64,000 nucleotides of DNA from positions 372,001 to 436,000 of the forward strand of contig JAOVFP010000020.1 of the NCBI GenBank assembly GCA_025738555.1, written 5' to 3'. A program made the position numbers and the translations under genes. Under the pieces are notes generated by a model. The model ran no database searches, was not told the DNA's origin, and saw only the letters and a program-made list of their open reading frames with translations. Shown piece by piece: positions 55,319-64,000 of the stretch (its first letter is position 1; the number at the start of each line of letters is the position of its first letter). The DNA comes from Cyathus striatus (Eukaryota > Basidiomycota > Agaricomycetes > Agaricales > Nidulariaceae).

Positions 55319-58254
55319 AGCTGCAGTTGTACGTGTACGAGAAGCAAAGGCTTGAAAGTGCGCTGGATTGCTGGTTATGTCAACCCCAAATCCTCCTATG
55401 TTTTATACTCGAGCATATTCCTGCAGTACCAAGCGCGTTGGTATAGAACTGTAGAGCTGTAGATAAGAGCCAATGTGATCCAAAAGCACGAAATACCGCC
55501 TATTCTCTTGAGCAAATGTGGACACCATGCATCTGATTCGATGAGAGCATGCGTAGGAGGAGGTAGCCATACGCTTCGCTATCATGAAGAAGTTGTCTAA
55601 AAATAGAACATGAAGGTTAGGATCAGGATTCGCCATAGGTATGATGGCGATATCAAGCCCACCCTGTGAAATTTAAGGCAATCCTAAAACCAAAATTAGA
55701 GTACTGCTTGCTAGGGAATGCATGGAATAATAGACTTTAGAACGTGAGATACATATAATGCAAAGCTGCTCCGACCACAGCGACGGAAATTTTTAAAAGG
55801 GACGGGGAAATCAAAAAATGTCAATCACATGGCCAATGCTTAGCGACATCGGCCTAAGGAGCTAATCACGAATGTACCAGCACAAAATGCGAGATAGCAA
55901 AACAACAAGGTCTGCCGCACGACTGTTGAACACTGTACTTGCATAGCAGTAAGTAAATATGTGCGACGACGACATATCGGCTGATCGGCGATCCAGAGAA
56001 CTCGGTATACGCAGGTATACGCATGCTGAATTTTCAAATTCCGTTCCGATATCGTGAAATGCGGCTGTCAGCACAAAGATAATGGCGCCGATGTCAGGCA
56101 GTCTTAGAAGACAGATTGCCTTTACCGCAACAACAGCGAAGAGAAGAGCATGTTTCATTACAGTTTGCATGAGGTGCTTGATAAAGAAACGCGTTCGACC
56201 ACATGAACTCTTTGCTGAGAGTTATGTCGGTGTAAGTAGATCAAATAGTGTTAGCGATGCTTGTTATTTTGCGATTTTCTGGGGGAAGGTGTGTTATCTA
56301 TGCGGGACCGCGTACCCTTGAGCATAGTTGGTAACAATTGGGAGATTGAAATCGTTGCATCACTCACGTACGCGGGAAATTTAGAGGTTTTCCCCAGTCT
56401 TCCGCAGAGCAGAAACTGTTACAATTAATGGCACGTAGCTATCCTATCTTTCAAACATCCAAACCATGCCTTGTGACTTGACTCTTGAGCCCTACTTTAA
56501 CTTATGGCTGTAACCGCTCGTCCGCTGAGATAGTACCTGATAGAACCTTGTTCCGCGAGCTATCAAATACGGGAAGCCTGATATCAAAGGTATGACCCAA
56601 AGTCAGCACCCTTTGAGAAACTGTAGAAATGCGATGCCACGGAAGCTTGACGGGGGTAGCACGGTATACCTTGGCAATTGGATAATCAAGTACTTAATAT
56701 TTAATCTTCGTGCTTTGCTCGTGCTTTCGCTTGTGGATGGACGATTTGTGTCTTTAAGTGAGTGTCGAGATTTCCAGCTCTGACACACGAGTGTCTCAGA
56801 TAATGCAGGCGCAGTGACAGGCTGAAAAGGCCACAATCGTTAGCCGTTAGGAGATTGAGAATAACGCTGTGAACGTAAACAAGCAACAGTGTGCATCAGG
56901 AATTCGAAGGTGATACTGCGTATGTAATCAAATGGTATTTAGGTAAGGCCTTCGCTTCATGACTTCAACTGCTTTTCACTTGTACCTTAAGATTCAGCTT
57001 TCCATAGTATCAACATTTAATGGTGCTCGCTCGACGCTGCCCAGGACTCTTATAGAAAGCTGCGACACTCTCACACTCAGACAACAATCTTCCTGACTGT
57101 TTGCTGAATAAGAACAATAATAAACTTAATATGTACATCTGCTAAGTACAGCAAAATACTCAGTGCTTCTTAGGTGTAAATGTATCGGGGGTGCGGAGGA
57201 CGGAGGATAACGAAAAATGCTTCCGCATTCCGTGCTTATAATGTACATCCGGTTTTTGCATCAGCGATCGATGGCAAGGAAGGGTAATTATCTGTAATTG
57301 GCGGACTTGAGCGCTCCATTTCGTGAGACGCGGCCTGATGCGACCTTGGTTGGCCACATCGTAGTCTCGTACCAAAATTATCCACAAAGTGGATCCGATC
57401 TTAGGATTCGACGTCGGTTTCCATATGTCTTCATATAGTAAGAACCATGTGATTCCGTAAGGCGGGTTTTGCTGAGCCCACATCGATGCTGTACAACGTC
57501 AGTTTCCGGAGAAGTGGCGACCCCGGCTTGAGGCTACCGGCGCTCAGTTGTGTAATATGACACTCATATACCTACTATCAACATTATATCGCACAGTTTT
57601 GTAGTACCGGTATCCATAAATACGGTAGCGTATTGTTTCTTTCTATGAAGGGCTAGTGACGGCGGAGGCGGAGGTACTTAGTTCCAAGATAGCTGTGTCA
57701 TGTGCCTCTGCTCGTCAGCTTATGGGCAGACAGTAACCAGTAACCATCTCGGTGGAGTGGTTCTAGAATCCAAAAAAAAAAAAAAATGCTGATATTATTG
57801 TTCTTCTCAGTTAATATGCTGTCTATCGGCGAGAGTATGAGCGTTAATTTCATGTGGTGAGTTTGTCAGCACCGGGGATGGAGCGAGTAGAACACTCGGC
57901 GAGAAGAGCCGACGAGCAGTTAGCTAATTGAATCGGGGATGGGAGGAATAAAGGCAAGTTGGAGTGGATGGTAATGGTAGGAGTGTCGAATATACATGGA
58001 CTATGTACAGTAGTGTTGAGGACGACGAGGAACACAAGTGTAACTCCCCTAAGATTGAGAATGTATGAAATTGATTGACAGGGAGGATGTTGGTTTGGAA
58101 GGGGAGCGTGGGAAGATGTTTGGACGCGTTTGGTTGGAGTGTGGTTTGCTCGCTTTGGCAGGTTTGTGGTCTGCGTCAGCTGCGTGGTTTGGGCTCTTCA
58201 TCTGCGCCCGCCACTTCCCTAGCCACCGCTACACTCAAGGCCTACTTATCAACC
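55319..58254. other. Gene-poor intergenic stretch (2.9 kb)
   Basis: Holds the protease promoter on the left and the Num1-like promoter on the right. A 107-codon minus-strand frame at 57160-57483 (starting MWAQQNPPYGITWFLLYEDI) has fairly protein-like composition but no recognised family or splice context. Others are shorter. There is an A15 run at 57772-57786. No gene can be supported with confidence. Confidence 0.4.
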
Positions 58255-61200
58255 ATGGCCTCTGCTTCAGATGGCCCCCCTTCCCTCCCCCCCATGCCAG
58301 ACTTCTCGGCACACAACAATCCTTTTTCTACCGCTGGCGATATGAAGTTTCACTTACAATCTCTCCTTGATGCAAAGGAGAAGCAGCTGCAGCAAGCTGG
58401 CACTCTTGGGCAGCGGGTTCTCGCCCAACAGATGGAGCTCGAGGAGCGCATCAGGCAGTTGCAGGAGATCGAGGCTGATAAAGGAGAGGATGATGAAATC
58501 GACCCGGAGGCAAGAGACAGGTACCGTGAACTTGCAGACACCATTCTCGCGTGGGATGCAGAGAATGCCCAGCTTTCAGGCGCGTTCGGTGGCAGCTCAA
58601 AGGTAATGTCTTTGTTTCTCTCACAATCTCTCATTCCAGACATCCTCATCTAAAATCTCACATTGCAAACATCAGCGCTTCGGCAATGGCATCGTGCCCT
58701 CTCCCTCCTTATCCTTTCTTGAGCTTCCCCGCGAAGAATCAGAGCGTCCAAAGGCTTCTGGCGCCTCGGCTGCCCAATCCAGGCGTGCCAAAAACGCTGC
58801 TCATAGAGCAGATGATGTCGGTGAGTGTGCCTTCCGGATTATCATGCCACTCGGCGGGTATCAACGGACTTGGCCTTTTCTGGCTTCAAGCAATTCTTCT
58901 GCTTGGGCCTTACATATGGTGTCAGCCATTCGATTCTTTTCGTATACAAGATGTTGCCATTAGAGGGAGAGGGGTGACGCTCTTGTTGAAGAGCTAACCT
59001 TCGGACCTTGGTTGGTATTATTACCTTAACAAGGATGATGTTTTTACACATCAGTTCCGTGATACATTTGTCCACTTTATATATGTCTAACGACAAAGTT
59101 ACTATATCCATTCACGACCAGATACTTCTCTGCTTCATCGTCATGCACGAATGAGCCTGATTTCTGATGCTCCTCTACGCAGAATTTGCCTTCGAAATTG
59201 GAAGCGGGCTGCTGACCGAGGTCCGGCGCCTTCAAAGTCTTCTCGGAGAACGTGATAAAGCGATTCAAGACATGAAAGAAGAGAAGGACGATCTTGAGAA
59301 AACTGTGGAAAGTCTTCGAACAGCTTTAAGACAGCAAGAACAAAGTACTGGTGAGTACATTTTCATAACTCATTTCGACCAGATATTCAATTCTTGCTTC
59401 AGATAAGTTCAAAGAAGAAAACTGGAATCTCGAAGTTACACTGCAAGAACTCCGTGTTCAGCTTGGTGATTCCCAAGCCTCAACTCAGCGCCTCGAATCC
59501 GAACATAAACGCCTCACTAAAGCTCTTGCTGTCACTCGTGATGCCAGTGATCAACACAAGAATGAATGCGAACGCCTGCAGCACATCGTTGAAGACATGA
59601 AAGCTAAACATGAAACAGACATCGCTCAGGCCCGCCGTCATGCAGCTGGACTTGCGCGAGACAAGTCCGACCTCCAACAAACTATAGACCAACTTAAAAC
59701 GGAAGCATCCCGTGCTGCACGAAGATTACCCCGATTTGGGTCCCCGCTAACTCCCAATGGCGCTGGGTCGGACGACTTCCACACCCCTGCCGGGACAGAG
59801 GATGGTGATGGCGATGTATTCGGAACTACAGGGGGTGCGTCGACAAATAGGAGGAGACTGGACGCTAGTGGCATATTTCCCCCTGATGAATTTGGTATGG
59901 AAGACTTTCCAGATTCGCCTGAACCAAGTCCATTGCGGAAACCGTTTTTGGCGCCGAATCATCCGAGGAATGAAATTGAGGCTCTGCAGCAACGGCTTGC
60001 GCATGCTCAAAGGCAGATTAATACACTCAAGGGATCATTAAACCGTGAGAAACAGTCCAGGATGAAGTTGGAGAACGCCTCGCCTGGGAAGTTGGCATTT
60101 GGCGAACAAGCGGAAGAGGATGAGGAGTTCATGGATGAGGACACAGCTGTAGCACTTGCTGCGGCTGAAGCAGCGGAAAATAAGCGTCAAAAGAGAATTA
60201 TTACACCGTTTAAGGTTCGCGGTGGACGTGGTGGTCGCGGTAGAGGGCGAGGAGGAAGAGGGATTACGCTGATTCAAAGGCTGGGTATGGCAGCTCAGAG
60301 CCCGTCATCAGAGTACAATGGTGACGATAGGCCATTGGATGAATCACCCCACCAGTTCCCTCTATCCCTATACGTTTCAGCCAAGCCGGAGAAGACGATG
60401 AAGAACAAGCATTCTTCAACGATGATCCTGTACCTGGAGAGGATGACGACCTCGATCCTCAACGTTCGCCTTCGCCTCCTATCAATCCTCCTTCTAACAG
60501 GTCTAGCATCGTAAGCGTTGATGGCATGGATCCTGCATTTGCCAACGTTCTTAAGCGAGTGCCTTCGAATGGGTCCTACGCCGGTAGCCCTCTTCGTCAA
60601 ATACTTCGCCGTGGGCGCGGTGGTACAGTTGGCAGTCGTCGCCCTAGAGGTGGAGGCGCTGCATACAAGGAAGCTCGCCCTCCTTCACTTGTTGATGCAC
60701 CAGAAGTGTTGTCCGCTGAACTCAGTGAATTCAGTATTGACGGATCTCCAATTCGTCGCTTCAGTCTTATTGGTTCACCAATGAAAGGTCAAGGTATCAC
60801 TGAAGAGGAAGATAAGAAGGAGACCGCTGACTTCGGATGCCAGACTGAACCTCCAATTGAGGATGAGAAGGCCGACATATCGAAGTCCACTATGGACTCG
60901 GGTGTTCAACACGATGTTCCAGTTCGGGTCGAAAATGGTGTTCAGGCTGAATTCGTCAGTCCTCGTCAGTCTAAGGTGTTTGCTCCATTGCTGCCTTCAT
61001 CTCTTTCTCTGGATTCAAGTAGGAGAACAACACTCACCCAGTATGATTTGTCAAGGAACAGTTACAATTCTTTGGGAGATACCACCATTACACGCAGCTT
61101 CTTGGCCGCGGCTCATGGAGATGAGGAGGAGGACGATGGTGACATGACTGAAACTGGAGCTGATACAGAAACTGACGTGGACGAGTATCATGATGCTCGC

Positions 61201-64000
61201 GCAAGTGTAATCATGTCCACTCCCTCTGAATCCCAAGAAGACTTCCACTCGTTGAGGACCATGACGGACAACGAATACTCTGACTCTGATGACGATATCG
61301 AAAGCATAAGTGCGTCGCGGCTGTCCAGCCGCGTGGATATCTCACGCTCGCCTTCTGTTGTCGATTACCGCGCGGCTTCTACTACCTCATTCTATGAAGA
61401 CGCTCTACAATCTGCATACTTACCTGTCTATGAATCTGTGGGCATTGAAACGGATGCTGTCCAGCCTGTTATACAGATTCAAACGGTGGAGAAGATTGTG
61501 GAAGTCCCTGTTGACAGGATTGTTGAGAAGACTGTGAAGGTTCCGGTGGAGAAGATAATTGAGGTCCCTATCGAAAAGATTGTCGAGGTGACCGTAGAGA
61601 AGATCGTTGAGGTCCCTGTTGACAGAATCGTGGAAGTCCCAGTCGACAGGATCGTTGAGATCCAGGTCGAGAAGATTGTCGAAGTCCCTGTAGACAGGAT
61701 TGTTGAGGTTGAGAAGATCATCGAAGTCCCTGTGGACAGGATTGTCGAGGTGCCCGTCGAGAAGATCGTGAACAAGATTGTAGAAGTGCCAGTAGAGACG
61801 ATTATCGAGAAAGTTGTCGAGGTTCCTGTCGAGAAGATTGTTGAAGTGACCGTCGAGAAAATCGTGGAGAAAATCGTTGAGGTACCTGTCGATAAGATTG
61901 TGGAAGGGCCAGAGAAGATCATCGAGATACCCGTCGAGAAGATTGTTGAGAAGATTGTCGAGGTGCCTGTGGAGAAGATTGTGGAAGTCACAGTGGAGAA
62001 GACGGTTGAGAAGATTGTCGAGGTCATAGTTGAGAAGATTGTTGAAGTTCCAGTGGAAAAAATAGTGGAGAAAAGGATTGAAGTTCCTGTTGAAAAGATC
62101 GTGGAGGTATTTGTGGACCGGATTGTTGAAAAGAAGGTGGAAGTCCCTGTCGAGAAGATTGTTGAGAAATTCATCGACAGGCCTATCGAAAAGTTGATAG
62201 AGAAGATAATTGAAATCCAAGTACCGGCTCCGAAACCAACAGTCTCTGAAATGTCTACTCAGACTGATCCGCCTCCTCCAGCACCGACTCCACTTCCCAC
62301 TAATGTCCCAGTGTTCTCGCCAGTCCCCAGGACACCGCCCTCAAGTACAGCCGCAATTCAGACATCTCCTAGTCTCTATCGTGTTGGATCAACAGGTCAA
62401 CAGTTCCAGTTCATTCCTCCTCCGCCTCCCTCTTCTTCAGCTTCAAATGGCCTTGTGCTAGCTTCGAGTTCTGGAGCAGCAGGATCTATACCCACACCTA
62501 TTTCCGGCGTCTTCCGCGAGCCCAGCGCAACAGTTGGACTTACACGAACCACTGCCTCTGATCGTCGCCAGTCAATCGAGTCCGCTATTTCTTCTGTTAT
62601 TCCGGGAGAGGATGCTTCGAACAGATCTCGTGTGTCATCTACAGCTACTGGCTTGCTCGGTGCAGTTGACAAGACGAAACCTCCGATGATGATGCTTCCG
62701 CCGCCGCCCAAGGCACCTCCCCCGTCTAACAGTATGCCTCCTCCATCATTCATCCCCGAACGGAAAGCTACAGACGATCGTCCTCCTCCACGACCATCAT
62801 CACCCCCTCCACAAGAGCTCATTCAACGCGCTACTACTCCTACATTTGGCTCGGTGCTCAATGTTCCCGGTCGTTTGCACGGTCCAATGTCGCCTTCCCA
62901 GACTGGTCTCAAGCAGCCCCCGTCAACCAGCAGCTTCAGATCAGCAGCATACACTCAGCGTAGTTTGGCTTCACCAGGTCCACTGGCTTCATTCCCTCTT
63001 AGAGAACATGACAGAAGGGAATTCTCTACAACATCACTTACTTCTGATAGGAGTGGCATGGCATCTCCACGGTCCTCAATGTCGTCTGACCACGATCACC
63101 ACCCATATAACCAGTCTGGTTTGTCATCGAACAAGACGGCAGACATAACTCCACGTGCCAATGGACAAGCGACAGACCCTGCCGTTATTCATGCAATCAC
63201 ACAGACGATGATTGGAGAGTTCCTTTACAAGTATACTCGCCGCACCATTGGAAAGGGTCATGGCCAATCAAGGCATAAACGCTTTTTCTGGGTACATCCC
63301 TACACGAAGACATTATACTGGAGCTCGCTAGATCCTGGGTCATCCAATGTGTCTGAGTCCAGCGCTAAAAGCGGTAAGTAATATATATACTCATTAGTGC
63401 TCATATTCATTCTAATCATTTTTATGCAGCATACATTGAAGGTGTTCGTTCTGTGCTTGACCCCAACCCCATGCCCCCTGGTCTTTATCAATACAGCGTT
63501 GTCGTTTCCACTCCTCAGAGAGAGATGAAGATCACTGCTCCTACGAAAGAACGGCACGATATATGGCTTAATGTACGTTTCTTACTTCGATGTACTACTT
63601 GCATTTGTATAACTTTTTACAGGCTCTCAAATACTTGTTAGCTCGTCCTAACCCCACCAACCTCATGTCACCAGGCACAGGCAATGATACTATTATGCTT
63701 GAAAGCCCAGCAGCCCCAAACGAACAGACCGATGACGATCGCCGGTCCAGGATGATGTCCAGTCCAAGAAGTCCACGTGGGAACCGCAATGGCGATACAT
63801 GGAACGTCACTCCTCGTGGCCAACGTAGTAGATCACAGCTATCCGTCAAGGGTTCAGTTGGCAAACGTTCAGGCACTCCTGCAGCTGAGTACCTCCGCTG
63901 GAACACCCCCGAGAGTCCCTATAGCCCCACTAAGTCTTTCGTAGACGTTCCAGGGGGTGGAGATGAAGAAGATCTCGATTTTGAGCTTCACGGTGACTCC
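58255..64000 (+). CDS. Num1/ApsA-like cortical nuclear-migration protein, 3' end beyond window
   Basis: A large cortical anchor of the Num1/ApsA/Mcp5 type, which tethers dynein (and in yeast mitochondria) to the plasma membrane for nuclear positioning. I start at ATG 58255 (MASASDGPPSLPPMPDFSAH) because its context CAACCATGG is good. Coiled coils follow (LDAKEKQLQQAGTLGQRVLA; LLTEVRRLQSLLGERDKAIQ; to about 59720), then a second coil at 59975-60070. A basic RGG-like patch (GGRGGRGRGRGG) is next. An intron of about 78 nt at 60281 restores the frame (LIQRLVPSIPIRFSQAGED). Acidic, disordered sequence leads to an array of Val/Pro/Lys/Glu octads at about 61485-62225. A Pro/Ser-rich region follows, then the Mcp5-type PH domain from about 63210 (IGEFLYKYTRR, KRFFWVHPYTKTLYW, TAPTKERHDIWLNALKYLL). 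The gene is open at 64000. Confidence 0.9.
61485..62225 (+). repeat. In-frame octad repeat array within the Num1-like gene
   Basis: About 740 bp encoding roughly 30 imperfect copies of an 8-residue unit, consensus VEVPVEKI or VEVPVDRI, sometimes interrupted by 4-residue half units (VEKI, VNKI, VEKR). The DNA period is 24 nt with 12-nt half steps. Codons vary freely between copies (GAGAAGATT, GAAAAGATC, GACAGGATT), so selection seems to act on the protein rather than on recent DNA amplification. The alternation of hydrophobic and charged residues favours extended beta-strand or a long charged coil. Antisense frames of 231 and 266 codons across it are by-products. Confidence 0.9.

Noticed and set aside
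57160..57483. 107-codon minus-strand frame
   Set aside because: The composition is somewhat protein-like, but there is no homologue I recognise and no supporting splice sites. I mention it under the intergenic entry only.
58075..58254. Upstream in-frame ATG for the Num1-like gene
   Set aside because: The added residues look like translated leader sequence. ATG 58255 has a better start context and begins a sensible N-terminus.
60300..60520. Apparent frameshift in the Num1-like gene after the RGG patch
   Set aside because: An intron from 60281 (GTATGG) to the CACCAG acceptor at about 60358 restores the downstream frame exactly, so no indel is needed.
61420..62220. Long antisense open frames (266 and 231 codons) across the Num1-like repeat array
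   Set aside because: They mirror the 24-nt periodic codons of the sense strand and give repeated Asn/Leu/His- or Thr/Ser-rich strings without start context or domains. The sense frame is continuous with coiled coil and PH domain.
61485..62225. Regular direct repeats suggesting a CRISPR-like or satellite array
   Set aside because: There are no unique spacers, the units stay in frame with a conserved gene, and synonymous sites vary. This is a coding repeat in a eukaryote.

Overview
The window reads as nuclear DNA of a filamentous basidiomycete, most likely an agaricomycete (mushroom or wood-decay class). Genes are split by many short introns of about 50-60 nt with GTRNGT-type donors. The gene set is fungal (Num1/ApsA with a Mcp5-type PH domain, Snt1-like SANT protein, Yvh1, Gid9/Fyv10, Gpi17/PIG-S, Rli1, Cue3, Rpc19), the two P450s are of basidiomycete type, and the secreted protease resembles the Grifola-type peptidyl-Lys metalloendopeptidase. 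Exon junctions were read by eye, so CDS spans give outer limits and internal splice sites are my inference.

Layout. 0.2-12.1 kb: a minus-strand run of P450, a PAQR/Izh receptor with a one-base frameshift, the GID ligase subunit Fyv10/Gid9, a 2.8 kb gap, and PIG-S. 12.4-17.3 kb: a large plus-strand SANT corepressor-like gene, divergent from PIG-S. 17.6-24.3 kb: a compact housekeeping block with parvulin 14 and RLI1 (divergent), RPA3, and CUE3/ASCC2; three of these four act on ribosome maturation, recycling or quality control. 24.46 kb: an intron-containing tRNA-Ser(GCU). 24.6-30.8 kb: an AT-rich, gene-poor stretch with decayed repeats. 30.8-43.2 kb: a detoxification-like neighbourhood with two tandem WrbA-type quinone reductases separated by a 400 bp terminal-inverted-repeat element, a second P450, a spliceosomal DnaJ protein, a decayed ABC-transporter copy and its intact tandem neighbour. 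43.2-58 kb: a small TA-flanked inverted-repeat element, an unknown Ser/Pro-rich protein, RPC19, an epoxide hydrolase, YVH1 (with a second frameshift), a possible small membrane protein, a DUF2855 protein, a coiled-coil protein and a deuterolysin-type protease. 58.3-64 kb: a Num1/ApsA-like cortical anchor gene that runs off the right edge.

No new multi-gene system is obvious. The most unusual coding feature is the Num1-like protein: its centre is a long array of 8-residue Val/Pro/Lys/Glu repeats (consensus VEVPVEKI) that resembles the repeats of protist alveolins and articulins, which are also cortical cytoskeletal proteins. Other points worth following are two single-base frameshifts in otherwise conserved genes, both at A/T homopolymers, the two non-autonomous-looking DNA transposons, and the ABC gene/pseudogene pair.
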